This document shows positions 7,255-16,526 of a DNA stretch of 64,000 bases, in pieces. Made by a program: the position numbers and the translations under genes. Each line of letters starts with the position of its first letter. The first letter of the stretch is position 1. Source of the DNA: Heyndrickxia acidicola (lineage in GTDB: Bacteria; Bacillota; Bacilli; Bacillales; Bacillaceae_C). Location: contig NZ_KV440953.1 of the NCBI RefSeq assembly GCF_001636425.1, forward strand, positions 880,847-944,846, in the 5' to 3' direction. The notes beneath the pieces were generated by a model. That model had not been told where the DNA came from and made no database searches. It saw only the letters and a list, made by a program, of their open reading frames with translations.

Positions 7255-9195
7255 TTGAAGGCATTGTTAGAAAGCGAGAAAAAATTCCTTCCAAGTGATT
7301 TTGAGCTTTACCTTTTTCATGAGGGAACATTATTCGAAAGCTACAAAACGCTTGGAGCACATCCAGTTCAATACAAAGGCACGGATGGAATACGGTTTGC
7401 CGTGTGGGCGCCGAATGCCGCAAGCGTCTCGGTTGTAGGCAATTTTAATGACTGGAATGGTTCTCTTCATCCAATGAAAAGGGTTAATGCTTCCGGGATT
7501 TGGGTGTCATTTATAGAAGGACTTGGACCAGGTGAGCTTTATAAGTACGAAATACATACGCAGTCAAATGAAGTAATTCTCAAAGCAGATCCATATGCAT
7601 TTTATTCTGAAAAACGTCCTAAAACGGCATCTGTGGTACATTTTCTTAACAATTACCAATGGAATGACCAAAAATGGATGAATGCAAGAGAAAAAAGTGA
7701 TGTTTATCACAAGCCTATGTTGATCTATGAACTTCATATGGGCACTTGGAAAAAGAAAGAAGACGGGAGTCTGTTTACGTATCGTGAGCTTGCTGATGAA
7801 TTGATTGATTACGTGTTAGACAGCGGATTTACCCATATCGAGTTAATGCCAATAATGGAACACCCCTTTGATCGATCATGGGGGTATCAAATTACTGGGT
7901 ATTTTTCTGTAACCAGCCGGTTTGGATCACCAGATGACTTCAAGTATTTTGTTGATCAATGTCATCAAAAGGGGCTGGGTGTCCTGCTTGATTGGGTGCC
8001 AGTCCATTTTTGCAAGGACAGTCATGGACTTGGGAAATTTGATGGATCTGCACTTTACGAGCCGTCCGATCCCCTTAAAGCTGAAAGGGAGAATTGGGGA
8101 ACCTATAATTTTGATTTTGGTAAACCTGAAGTAAGAAGCTTCCTGACCTCTAATGCTTTATTTTGGCTTGAAGAATATCACATCGATGGTTTTCGGACCG
8201 ATGCCGTATCGTATCTAATTTTTCTTAACCATGACAATAGTTCCCATATTCATATTAAAAATGAATATGGAGGAGAAGAGAACCTTCAGGCAATCTCCTT
8301 TCTCAAAAAATTGAATGAAGAAATATTTAAGCGGTATCCAGGAGTTCTGATGATTGCTGAGGAAGCGACAGACTGGCCCCTTGTCACAGCACCTACAGAT
8401 TCAGGTGGACTGGGATTTAATTATAAGTGGAATATGGGATGGGCGAATGATGTCCTCAAATATATGCAGCTGGAAACATTCGAACGGCCTTACCACCATA
8501 ATTTATTAACCTTTTCCTTTTTCTATGCTTTCTCAGAAAACTTCATTCTTCCCTTTTCGCATGATGAAGTTGTGTATGGGAAAAAATCACTTCTGAACAA
8601 GATGCCCGGTGATTATTGGCAAAAGTTTGCTAATCTAAGAGTTTTATATGCCTATTTTATGACTCATCCGGGGAAAAAGCTTTTGTTTATGGGAGGAGAG
8701 TTTGGCCAGTTTGATGAGTGGAAGGATCTTTCACAGTTGGACTGGGATGTAGCCGGATTGGAATACCATAAAAAATTTTACGAATACTCAAAAGCGATGA
8801 ATAAGTTATACCAGGAATCCTCTTTTTTATGGAGATTGGATCATGAACAGGATGGGTTTGAATGGATTGATCCCGACAATTCAAAAGATAGTATTCTTGC
8901 TTTTATCAGAAAAGGCAAGAGAAAAGGCGACTATGCCATAATCGTATGCAATTTCTCAGCTGCTGTTCATCAGCAATACCGTATAGGTGCCCCGGCACGG
9001 GGAAATTATATTGAAATTTTTAATAGTGATGAAAAAGCTTTTGGCGGTTCAGGACAAGGAAATTCCAAACCAATTAAGGCCGACAATCTTGCATACCATA
9101 ATCAGGACTTTAGTATAGAAGTCACAGTCCCTCCACTGGGGATTGTAATTTTTAAGAAGCAAACGAAAAAAAGACAAGGGAGGAAAACGGAATAA
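7255..9195 (+). CDS. glgB: 1,4-alpha-glucan branching enzyme GlgB
   Basis: This 646-residue GH13 branching enzyme introduces alpha-1,6 branches into glycogen. An N-terminal CBM48 module is evident ([20 protein letters not shown]). The catalytic barrel follows, with [23 protein letters not shown], the nucleophile region [12 protein letters not shown], the acid/base IAEEAT and [13 protein letters not shown] frame opening at TTG 7240 would put the start on top of the Shine-Dalgarno. GGAGGTG at 7242-7248 instead points to TTG 7255 (MKALLES). It is the first gene of glgBCDA, and its TAA overlaps the glgC ATG by one base. Confidence 0.95.
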   Translation: MKALLESEKKFLPSDFELYLFHEGTLFESYKTLGAHPVQYKGTDGIRFAVWAPNAASVSVVGNFNDWNGSLHPMKRVNASGIWVSFIEGLGPGELYKYEIHTQSNEVILKADPYAFYSEKRPKTASVVHFLNNYQWNDQKWMNAREKSDVYHKPMLIYELHMGTWKKKEDGSLFTYRELADELIDYVLDSGFTHIELMPIMEHPFDRSWGYQITGYFSVTSRFGSPDDFKYFVDQCHQKGLGVLLDWVPVHFCKDSHGLGKFDGSALYEPSDPLKAERENWGTYNFDFGKPEVRSFLTSNALFWLEEYHIDGFRTDAVSYLIFLNHDNSSHIHIKNEYGGEENLQAISFLKKLNEEIFKRYPGVLMIAEEATDWPLVTAPTDSGGLGFNYKWNMGWANDVLKYMQLETFERPYHHNLLTFSFFYAFSENFILPFSHDEVVYGKKSLLNKMPGDYWQKFANLRVLYAYFMTHPGKKLLFMGGEFGQFDEWKDLSQLDWDVAGLEYHKKFYEYSKAMNKLYQESSFLWRLDHEQDGFEWIDPDNSKDSILAFIRKGKRKGDYAIIVCNFSAAVHQQYRIGAPARGNYIEIFNSDEKAFGGSGQGNSKPIKADNLAYHNQDFSIEVTVPPLGIVIFKKQTKKRQGRKTE

Positions 9196-10337
9196 TGGCA
9201 TCTAAAAAATGGATTGCAATGCTGCTTGCAGGCGGACAGGGAACGAGATTGGGAGATTTGACAAAGGCATTGGCAAAACCAGCTGTCCCATTCGGAGGAA
9301 AATACAGAATTATTGATTTTACATTAAGCAATTGCACTCACTCAGGTATAGACACAGTAGGAGTTTTAACCCAGTACCAGCCGCATGCATTAAATGATTA
9401 TGTCGGCAATGGAAGAGCATGGGATTTAGACCGTAATTTCGGCGGTGTTTCTGTTCTCCCTCCTTATCAAAGCAATGGAGGCGGGAAATGGTATAAAGGT
9501 ACAGCAAATGCTGTCTATCAGAATATTCATTTCGCTGAACAATATGATCCTGAATATGTTCTTGTGATATCTGGTGATCATATTTATAAAATGGACTATA
9601 ACCGCCTGCTTCAATTTCATGTAAAAAAAGACGCTGCTGCTACGATTGCGGTAATTCAGGTTCCATGGGAAGAAGCGAGCCGTTTTGGAATTATGAATAC
9701 CGACTCAGAAGACAGAGTAGTCGAATTTGATGAAAAACCGGCTAAGCCTAAAAGCAATCTAGCTTCAATGGGAGTATATCTTTTTAATTGGAAAAAGTTA
9801 AAAGAATATTTAGTTGAAGATGAGAAAGATCCTATGTCAACAAATGATTTTGGCAAGGATATCATTCCTAAAATGCTTCAGGATGGCAATGAAATGTATG
9901 CCTACCGTTTTGACGGCTATTGGAAAGATGTCGGAACAATTCAAAGTCTGTGGGAGGCCAATATGGATCTTCTTCAAGAGGAACCTGCATTTGACCTAAA
10001 TGATGCCGATTGGAGAATCTTTGCCGGTAATGCCAATCATCCGCCGCAATATATTTCCTCCAGCGCTCAAATAACACAATCTCTTGTGAATGAAGGGTGC
10101 ATGATTAATGGAACTATCAACAATTCGGTTCTCTCTTATAATGTACATGTAGATTCAGGCAGCTCGATAAAGGATTCGGTCATAATGCCGGATGTTCGAA
10201 TTGGAAAGAATGTGAAAATTGAGAGGGCAATTATTCCACCAAATTCGATCATTGAAGATGGTGCGGTCATAGGATCCTCTGATCCAAACGAGAATATAGT
10301 CCTTTATTGCGGTAATCAGCAATACCTTCATAATTAA
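9195..10337 (+). CDS. glgC: glucose-1-phosphate adenylyltransferase GlgC
   Basis: This 380-residue enzyme makes ADP-glucose from ATP and glucose-1-phosphate, the committed step of glycogen synthesis. The N-terminal pyrophosphorylase signature [20 protein letters not shown] is intact, followed by [22 protein letters not shown] and [13 protein letters not shown]-terminal left-handed beta-helix of hexapeptide repeats is evident in the last 80 residues. The start overlaps the glgB stop, and GGGAGG lies upstream. In Bacillus it pairs with GlgD, encoded 26 bases downstream. Confidence 0.96.
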   Translation: MASKKWIAMLLAGGQGTRLGDLTKALAKPAVPFGGKYRIIDFTLSNCTHSGIDTVGVLTQYQPHALNDYVGNGRAWDLDRNFGGVSVLPPYQSNGGGKWYKGTANAVYQNIHFAEQYDPEYVLVISGDHIYKMDYNRLLQFHVKKDAAATIAVIQVPWEEASRFGIMNTDSEDRVVEFDEKPAKPKSNLASMGVYLFNWKKLKEYLVEDEKDPMSTNDFGKDIIPKMLQDGNEMYAYRFDGYWKDVGTIQSLWEANMDLLQEEPAFDLNDADWRIFAGNANHPPQYISSSAQITQSLVNEGCMINGTINNSVLSYNVHVDSGSSIKDSVIMPDVRIGKNVKIERAIIPPNSIIEDGAVIGSSDPNENIVLYCGNQQYLHN

Positions 10338-10363
10338 TAGAAAAATGAGATGAGGCGGAGAGT

Positions 10364-11470
10364 ATGGAAAATGTCCTGGGCGTAATCAATTTAATTAATG
10401 AAAAACCTTTTTTAAAGGAACTTACACAACACAGGGTGCTGGCATCCGTTCCGTTTGCCGGACGCTATCGATTAATTGATTTTACTTTATCAAACTTTGT
10501 ACATGCCAATATCACAAAAGTGGCCGTATTTACAAAAGAGAAATATCGCTCGGTAATGGACCATATCGGCTCAGGGAAGGAATGGGACCTGGATCGAAGT
10601 ATTGGAGGGCTATTCTTTTTGCCTCCGATTCATCCCGACGAAAAGCTTCAGGGGGACCTTCAGCAATTCTATGATCATTTAGAGCTGTTTCGCAGATCGC
10701 ATGAGGATACGGTTCTTATTTCACCTGGACATCATGTATGCAAAATGGATTACAATGAAATTGTCGATTATCACCGTAAATCTGGTGCAGATATTACAAT
10801 GGTGTATAAGGATTATGAAGGAAAGCCTGTTGAAAAACTGGTTTACCATACATGCCAGCTGGATGAAAATGAAAATGTTACGGACATTGGGCTGTATACT
10901 TCCCCTAAAGAAGGGGATCACGTTTCCCTTGAAACTTTTGTTATAGATAAACAGCTTCTCATTGATTTGATTTTAAATTGCCGTGCAAATGACGAATATG
11001 ATTTTTTAAAGGATGCATTAAAAGCCCATTTGTCAACCTACAAAGTGAAAGGTTTTCACTTCAAGGGCAGACTGCCATTTATTCACTCTGTGGAAAGCTT
11101 TTATGAGAGCAATATGGAGTTCCTTAATCCAGAAGTACTAAGTTCTGTTTTTAATGAAAAATGGAATGTTTATACAAAGAAAAAACATGAAGCACCTGCT
11201 AAATATGCTGCATCATCCAGTGTCAGCAATTCTTTAGTCGCTAATGGATGCGATATTCAAGGGATTGTTGAAAACAGCATTATTTTCCGCGGAGTGAAAA
11301 TAAAAAAAGGCGCAGTTGTTAAAAACAGTATTATCATGCAAAAAGGAGAAATTGAGGAAGGAGCCTATGTCGAAAATGTCATAACGGATAAACAGGTTAA
11401 AATTACTAAGGATAAAATGATCATTGGGCATAGCCAGCCTGAAGTTGTCAGAAAAGAGGAGATTATTTAA
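10364..11470 (+). CDS. glgD: glucose-1-phosphate adenylyltransferase regulatory subunit GlgD
   Basis: This 368-residue GlgC paralog is the partner subunit that activates GlgC in Firmicutes. It keeps FAGRYRLIDFTLSN, the GSGKEWDLDR stretch and the C-terminal beta-helix. It lacks the GGQGTRL nucleotide-binding loop, where the N-terminus reads ENVLGVINLINEKPFLKELT, so it is expected to be catalytically weak or inert. The ATG follows a GAGGCGGAG motif. Confidence 0.93.
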   Translation: MENVLGVINLINEKPFLKELTQHRVLASVPFAGRYRLIDFTLSNFVHANITKVAVFTKEKYRSVMDHIGSGKEWDLDRSIGGLFFLPPIHPDEKLQGDLQQFYDHLELFRRSHEDTVLISPGHHVCKMDYNEIVDYHRKSGADITMVYKDYEGKPVEKLVYHTCQLDENENVTDIGLYTSPKEGDHVSLETFVIDKQLLIDLILNCRANDEYDFLKDALKAHLSTYKVKGFHFKGRLPFIHSVESFYESNMEFLNPEVLSSVFNEKWNVYTKKKHEAPAKYAASSSVSNSLVANGCDIQGIVENSIIFRGVKIKKGAVVKNSIIMQKGEIEEGAYVENVITDKQVKITKDKMIIGHSQPEVVRKEEII

Positions 11471-11483
11471 CGGAGGAACCCTC

Positions 11484-12920
11484 ATGAATATTTTATTTGC
11501 AGCATCGGAATGTGCACCTTTCATTAAAACAGGCGGGCTTGGCGATGTGATAGGTGCTTTGCCCGTAGCACTGCTTGAACAGGATGTGTCAGTAAATGTC
11601 ATCCTTCCCAAATTTGGTGATTTATCATCATCGATTAAGGAAGAAATGAATCATGTTGGCAGTTTGACTGTCCCGGTCGGCTGGAGAACGCAGTATTGTG
11701 GAATTGAAAAGATAACTCGTGACAATATTAATTATTATTTTTTAGACAATGAATATTATTTTAAACGTCATGGGAGCTACGGTTTTTATGATGATGGCGA
11801 ACGTTTTGCATTTTTTTCAAGGGCTGTTTTAGAGGCGTTGCCCTTCCTGGAAAACAAGCCCGACATCATTCACTGTCATGACTGGCAAACTGGTCCGATT
11901 CCTGCATTATTAAAAGCCCATTATAAGAATCATCCTTTTTATCGGGATATTAAGACCGTCTTTACCATTCATAATTTGAGATATCAGGGAGTTTATTCAA
12001 AATCGGTTTTATATGATCTACTTGATTTGAGTGAATTATATTTTAGTCAAGATGGACTTGAATATTATGGGAATGTCAGCTACCTAAAAGGCGGATTGGC
12101 ATTTTCTGATTTCCTGACTACCGTCAGCCCTACATATGCTAATGAAATCCAAACACCTTATTATGGGGAGAATTTGGATGGATTTTTAAGGAAGAGACAA
12201 AACCAGCTATTAGGAATTGTGAACGGAATTGACATAGACCTTTATAACCCGCATACGGATTCATCAATTTATACACCATATCAGGATGTTACGGGGAAAA
12301 AACAGAACAAAAAAAGCCTCCAGGAAGAATTTGGGCTTTCTGTGCAGGATGATATTCCTGTTATCTCAATGGTAACAAGACTGGTAGACCAAAAAGGAAT
12401 GGATTTAGTTCTGCATGTATTCCATGAAATCATGAAGCAAAATGTCCAATTCATCGTATTGGGCACTGGAGATGAAAAATATGAAAATGCCTTTCATGAA
12501 TTGGCTGCTCAATATCCTGGAAAAGTCATAATTAAGACGTTATTTAATGATGAACTCGCTAGAAAAATATATGCTGGCTCCGATTTATTTCTTATGCCAT
12601 CACAGTTTGAACCCTGTGGAATCGGCCAGCTTCTAGCGTTCAGATACGGAACAATACCGATTGTGAGAGAGACCGGTGGTTTAAGAGATACTGTAAAGCC
12701 ATTTAATGAATTTACCAATGAGGGCAACGGTTTTTCCTTCACAAATTACAATGCTCACGATATGCTGTATACAATAGAAAGAGCTGTTTGGTTTTATCGT
12801 TTTCAGCCAAATAAGTGGAACATGCTCGTGGAAAAGGCTTTACAATTAGATTTCAGCTGGAACCAATCCTCTAAAGAATACAAAAAGTTATATGAAAAGC
12901 TGCTTTATTTTCATTCTTGA
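11484..12920 (+). CDS. glgA: glycogen synthase GlgA (GT5)
   Basis: This 478-residue ADP-glucose-dependent glycogen synthase extends alpha-1,4-glucan chains. The N-terminus ASECAPFIKTGGLGDV contains the ADP-glucose-binding KTGGLGD motif. The C-terminal half has MVTRLVDQKGMDL and the E-x7-E region FEPCGIGQLLAFRYGTIP, then RETGGLRDTV. An upstream in-frame start would overlap glgD, but CGGAGGA at 11471-11477 selects ATG 11484. A strong terminator follows immediately, so the operon ends here and no glgP is present, unlike in B. subtilis. Confidence 0.95.
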   Translation: MNILFAASECAPFIKTGGLGDVIGALPVALLEQDVSVNVILPKFGDLSSSIKEEMNHVGSLTVPVGWRTQYCGIEKITRDNINYYFLDNEYYFKRHGSYGFYDDGERFAFFSRAVLEALPFLENKPDIIHCHDWQTGPIPALLKAHYKNHPFYRDIKTVFTIHNLRYQGVYSKSVLYDLLDLSELYFSQDGLEYYGNVSYLKGGLAFSDFLTTVSPTYANEIQTPYYGENLDGFLRKRQNQLLGIVNGIDIDLYNPHTDSSIYTPYQDVTGKKQNKKSLQEEFGLSVQDDIPVISMVTRLVDQKGMDLVLHVFHEIMKQNVQFIVLGTGDEKYENAFHELAAQYPGKVIIKTLFNDELARKIYAGSDLFLMPSQFEPCGIGQLLAFRYGTIPIVRETGGLRDTVKPFNEFTNEGNGFSFTNYNAHDMLYTIERAVWFYRFQPNKWNMLVEKALQLDFSWNQSSKEYKKLYEKLLYFHS

Positions 12921-12927
12921 CGAAAAA

Positions 12928-12959
12928 ACATGTATCTCTGTAAGAGATACATGTTTTTT
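12928..12959 (+). terminator. terminator of the glg operon
   Basis: The perfect arms ACATGTATCTCT and AGAGATACATGT enclose a three-base loop and are followed by six T. Confidence 0.92.
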
Positions 12960-12979
12960 GTTGACTTGTTTTTGGCATA

Positions 12980-13134
12980 GGCTGTTTTCGAATAGATTGT
13001 TGCTTTACGTACAAAGAATGATTCCGTGAGTTGTATGTCTATGCGACATCATTTCGTATGCTAATACGCTTTTTATTACTGAACTTGGATTTCAATCGTT
13101 ATTTTGTATCAAAACAAAGGTTATGAAAAGAGTC
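12980..13134 (+). repeat. repeat family B, near-complete copy
   Basis: It runs from GGCTGTTTTCGAATAG to TTATGAAAAGAGTC, about 155 bp. It keeps the core motifs GTACAAAG, ATTCCGTGAGTTG and CATCATTTCGTA. No target duplication is visible. The rest of 12960-13385 shows no gene. Confidence 0.8.
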
Positions 13135-13385
13135 TTTTCTTTTGCAAAACGAGCCAAATGAGTGAATTGAAGGATGCCATCCTGTATAGTTAAGCTATAG
13201 AGATAAACTTTGTTATAGTTCCATGCTGATTTACATAAAAATATGCTGGAATCTTCATTACTGAGGGGGAAAACGATTGATCTGAATGAGGGTCAAACAA
13301 GATGGATAAGTGTTCGCTTGCAATTTATTCGGTTTAACAAATCGAAAAATAAAAGTAATAGAATAGTAAGGAGAAAAAAGGTTTT

Positions 13386-14144
13386 ATGAAGTTAATTTCC
13401 TGGAATGTCAATGGTATAAGAGCCTGTGTGAAAAAAGGATTTTTGGATTATTTTCGTGAAATGGATGCAGACATATTTTGTATTCAGGAAACAAAGCTCC
13501 AAGAAGGACAAATTGAATTAGAACTGAACGGGTATTATCAGTTTTGGAATTATGCTCATAAAAAGGGCTATTCAGGAACTGCCATTTTTACAAAAATTAA
13601 GCCGCTTTCCGTAAGCTATGGCGTAGGAGAATTTCAAGAAGAGCCTGAAGGAAGGATTATCACTCTTGAATTTGAATCTTACTATTTAGTCAATGTGTAT
13701 ACACCAAATTCACAAAGAGATCTTGCACGGTTAAGCTATAGGCTGGAGTGGGAAGATCGTTTGAGGGAATACTTAAGTACCCTGGATAACATAAAACCCG
13801 TCATATTATGCGGTGACCTGAATGTGGCTCATCAGGAAATCGACTTGAGAAACGCAAAATCGAATTTAGGCAATTCCGGCTTTACAATAGAAGAACGCGG
13901 CAAAATGACGGATTTGCTAAAATCAGGTTTCGTTGATTCTTTCCGTTGGATTTATCCAGAAAGGGCGGAAGCGTACAGCTGGTGGTCTTATATGAATAAA
14001 GTTCGAGAACGGAATATAGGATGGAGAATAGATTATTTTATCGTTTCAAGCAAGTTGTGCTCTTTAATTGAAGATGCTGAAATTCACAGCCATGTTTTAG
14101 GCAGTGACCATTGCCCCGTTTTATTAAAGGCTGCTTTCGCATAA
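13386..14144 (+). CDS. exoA: exodeoxyribonuclease III / AP endonuclease ExoA
   Basis: This 252-residue protein is an Xth-type enzyme of the EEP superfamily. It cleaves DNA 5' of abasic sites and has 3' repair activities in base excision repair. Motifs are ISWNVNGIRA (N-terminal Asn), IQETKLQ (metal Glu at about residue 35), VNVYTPNS, CGDLNVAH, RIDYFIVS and the C-terminal GSDHCPV catalytic Asp-His. AAGGAG lies 11 bases before the ATG. The last residues (AAFA and the stop) are encoded by the left end of a family B element inserted at 14129, but all catalytic motifs precede it. Confidence 0.94.
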   Translation: MKLISWNVNGIRACVKKGFLDYFREMDADIFCIQETKLQEGQIELELNGYYQFWNYAHKKGYSGTAIFTKIKPLSVSYGVGEFQEEPEGRIITLEFESYYLVNVYTPNSQRDLARLSYRLEWEDRLREYLSTLDNIKPVILCGDLNVAHQEIDLRNAKSNLGNSGFTIEERGKMTDLLKSGFVDSFRWIYPERAEAYSWWSYMNKVRERNIGWRIDYFIVSSKLCSLIEDAEIHSHVLGSDHCPVLLKAAFA

Positions 14145-14289
14145 ATTGTTGCTTTATGTACAAAGGATTATCCCGTATTTTGCCTGCCTTCGTGGCATCT
14201 TTTCGTAAGCTATTCAAAAATTTGAATACTGAACATGAGTTTTTAATCATTTTTTGTGTCTAATAGCAACAAAGTTTACGAAAAGAGTC
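14129..14289 (+). repeat. repeat family B, intact 161-bp copy with target duplication
   Basis: The element has ends GGCTGCTTTCGCATAAA and GTTTACGAAAAGAGTC, which are imperfect inverted repeats. It is flanked by TTATTAAA on both sides (14121-14128 and 14290-14297), an 8-bp target-site duplication. There is no ORF inside. The GGCT termini and 8-bp duplication resemble ISL3-family ends, so it is likely a MITE mobilised by such a transposase. Confidence 0.85.
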
Positions 14290-14318
14290 TTATTAAAAAT
14301 GAAAATGGATAGAAATCC

Positions 14319-14352
14319 GAAAGTCCTCTGTTGATACAGGGGACTTTTTATA
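14319..14352 (+). terminator. rho-independent terminator
   Basis: AAGTCCTCTG pairs with CAGGGGACTT around a six-base loop and is followed by T. It is the likely original exoA terminator, displaced by the family B insertion. Confidence 0.8.
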
Positions 14353-14605
14353 TTTGTGCTAGGTTTATTAAACAACAAATAGGGTATTTTATTTAAAAAT
14401 TTAGCAAGTAAGTAAAAACAAGGCGTATTCTCGCATGAAAAGGACTCTAATACATGATGGATACCATAATCATTTTAAATCTTCATTTCTTTTTTCGGTC
14501 AACAATTTTAGACATCCCTTTGCAACATTTACGAGAAGAGACTAATAGGAAACATTACTAGAAAACTACTTGCATAAAATATCCATTTTAAAGGAGGCAT
14601 TCGAC

Positions 14606-14848
14606 GTGAATGCAGCAGTAAAAGAAAACGCAAAAGTTACCACACAACAAAAAGCTAGAATAGGAGATGTTGTTCGATTCATTCGAAAGGATAAAACGTT
14701 TACAGGGACGGTCATTACGATACGTGAAAACTCGGTAATTGTTGAACTTTCTCCCAAAATGGGGATGTTGCTGGGATATGATAATAATTTAACCGTTGTA
14801 TCGCATCGAAACTACTTAATCATTGACTCAAGTAAATTTCTAAAATGA
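14606..14848 (+). CDS. DUF2187 (YkvS-like) protein
   Basis: This 80-residue protein has the DUF2187 pattern ARIGDVVRF, then GTVITIRENSVIVEL and VVSHRNYLII, which suggests an SH3-like small beta barrel. AAGGAGG at 14591-14597 selects GTG 14606 over an upstream in-frame ATG at 14570. The molecular role of this family is not established. The stop codon lies at the edge of a family A repeat remnant. Confidence 0.75.
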   Translation: MNAAVKENAKVTTQQKARIGDVVRFIRKDKTFTGTVITIRENSVIVELSPKMGMLLGYDNNLTVVSHRNYLIIDSSKFLK

Positions 14849-14935
14849 TAACTGCTTGTTTTAAGCTTATTTTCAGCTGAACCGAAAGGATTATAAAAAT
14901 ACCTCTTTTCTCTTGAGTGAGCTAATAAAAGAAGA
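14846..14935 (+). repeat. repeat family A, degenerate copy
   Basis: TGATAACTGCTTGTTTTAAG, CTTATTTTCAGCTGAAC and GAGTGAGCTAATAAAAGAAG align in order with the family A copy at 2992-3122. The remaining sequence to 15140 holds no recognised feature. Confidence 0.5.
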
Positions 14936-15140
14936 CCATTATTACAACATATCTAAGTGTTAATAAAAGTATAATATTTTTGGGTTAAATTCCTGACAAT
15001 ACATAGAGTAAGCCTATTTTTGCTATATCTTATTTAAAACATGGAAATAATTATACATGGACAGCTTATGTTTAATTCTAATGCATCCCAGTATTTTAAT
15101 GGTAAGGCTTTTCAGAATATAGGATAATGGGAGGTTTTTT

Positions 15141-15641
15141 GTGAAATCTATTCCAGACCATATAGTGAGCGGGTTAGATATTTTATTTGTGGGTTTTAAC
15201 CCCAGTATGCGCTCCAGCGAGACCGGCCATCATTATGCTAATCCCCATAATCGTTTCTGGAAAATTTTATATAAGTCCGGCCTTACTCCATGCATACTTG
15301 ATCCTTCGGAAGATTATCGGTTGCTTGGATTTGGATATGGGCTTACTAATATAGTTGAAAGACCTACAAAAGCCGCAGATCAAATCACAAAACAAGATTA
15401 CAGAGAGGGAAGCGAAGTATTAAAACAGAAGATACAGTACTTTAAACCGAATATTATTTGTTATGTAGGAAAGGGAGTTTATAAGGAATTTAGCAGACGA
15501 AAACAGATACCCTGGGGGAAACAGACCGAACCTGTTGTTCCGGGTACAATTGATTTTGTTGCTCCTTCTTCCAGCGGCCTGGTAAGAATGAAAATAAATG
15601 AAGTGGTCGATATATACAAGCAGCTAAACAGCCTTAAATAA
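15141..15641 (+). CDS. mug: G/U mismatch-specific uracil-DNA glycosylase (Mug/TDG family)
   Basis: This 166-residue family 2 uracil-DNA glycosylase excises U or T opposite G. The motif I region reads FVGFNPSMRSSETGHHYANP, with Asn in the catalytic loop, followed by NRFWKILY. The second motif is VVPGTIDFVAPSSSGLVRM, near residues 132-150. It starts at GTG behind GGGAGG. It is transcribed alone, 114 bases ahead of the Lgt-like gene. The assignment rests on the clear loop motifs. Confidence 0.85.
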   Translation: MKSIPDHIVSGLDILFVGFNPSMRSSETGHHYANPHNRFWKILYKSGLTPCILDPSEDYRLLGFGYGLTNIVERPTKAADQITKQDYREGSEVLKQKIQYFKPNIICYVGKGVYKEFSRRKQIPWGKQTEPVVPGTIDFVAPSSSGLVRMKINEVVDIYKQLNSLK

Positions 15642-15755
15642 TCCAGAAGGAAAAACTGAACAGGTTAAATTAAATGAATCAATCAGCTGCTTAAGAAGGG
15701 AATTTGAGCACGTTCAGAGAATAAGTTACAAATAAATACCAATCTGGAGGCTGAT

Positions 15756-16526
15756 ATGAAATTCCCTGTGTATATTTTTGGAATCCATCCGCATCTTTTG
15801 TTTGAATCACTTGCGTACTTTATAGGCTTTCGGGTTTATCTATGGACACGGAGAAAAGAAAGAATACCCGTCGAAAAGGCATTATGGATTGTGGTAGGAG
15901 CAATTTTTGGAGCTGATATTGGGTCAAAGGCGGTATACTGGTTTGAAAACCCGCTTAAAACAATCTATGAATGGAACAGACTGACGTATTTATTAGAGGG
16001 AAAAACAATAGTTGGCGGTTTGCTGGGAGGACTAATCGGTGTAGAAACGGCAAAAAAAATCATCGGATGGGAGCATTCCACTGGGGATGATTTTGTGTTT
16101 CCGCTTATTGTAGGCATGATGATCGGAAGGGTTGGCTGCTTTCTTACTGGTCTTAGCGATCATACATATGGTACTCCTACAAACTGGATTACAGGAGTTG
16201 ATTTTGGGGATGGTATAAAACGGCATCCGACTCAGCTTTATGAAATTGCATTTTTGTTTCTTCTTGGAATCGTTTTATTAAGAATAAGAACAGCGCCCTC
16301 AAAAATGTTGTGGGAAGGATACCTATTTCAATTATTTATGCTGGGCTATCTATCTTTCAGACTGCTAATTGACTTTATCAAGCCAACTCCTCACCCTTAT
16401 TTTTATTTAAACAACATTCAGCTCGCATGTATTGCAGGTATTGTTTATTATGTACAATTAATGTTTAAAAAAAGGCACCAATTTATCAATTCTATTAAAG
16501 AAACGGGGAGCCTGTATGCCGAATAG
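15756..16526 (+). CDS. Lgt-like (prolipoprotein diacylglyceryl transferase family) membrane protein
   Basis: This 256-residue polytopic membrane protein is related to Lgt, which moves diacylglycerol from phosphatidylglycerol to lipoprotein cysteines. Shared motifs are GKTIVGGLLGG (about residue 88), the signature IGRVGCFLTGLSDHTYGTPT with its essential-type Arg (about 126-145), and HPTQLYE (about 157-163). About seven hydrophobic segments are seen. Its N-terminus and context differ from housekeeping lgt, which lies next to hprK in Bacillus. Here it overlaps a radical SAM gene by 11 bases, so the two are co-translated. I infer a paralog that handles a phospholipid headgroup or diacylglycerol for a dedicated pathway. 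Confidence 0.75.
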   Translation: MKFPVYIFGIHPHLLFESLAYFIGFRVYLWTRRKERIPVEKALWIVVGAIFGADIGSKAVYWFENPLKTIYEWNRLTYLLEGKTIVGGLLGGLIGVETAKKIIGWEHSTGDDFVFPLIVGMMIGRVGCFLTGLSDHTYGTPTNWITGVDFGDGIKRHPTQLYEIAFLFLLGIVLLRIRTAPSKMLWEGYLFQLFMLGYLSFRLLIDFIKPTPHPYFYLNNIQLACIAGIVYYVQLMFKKRHQFINSIKETGSLYAE

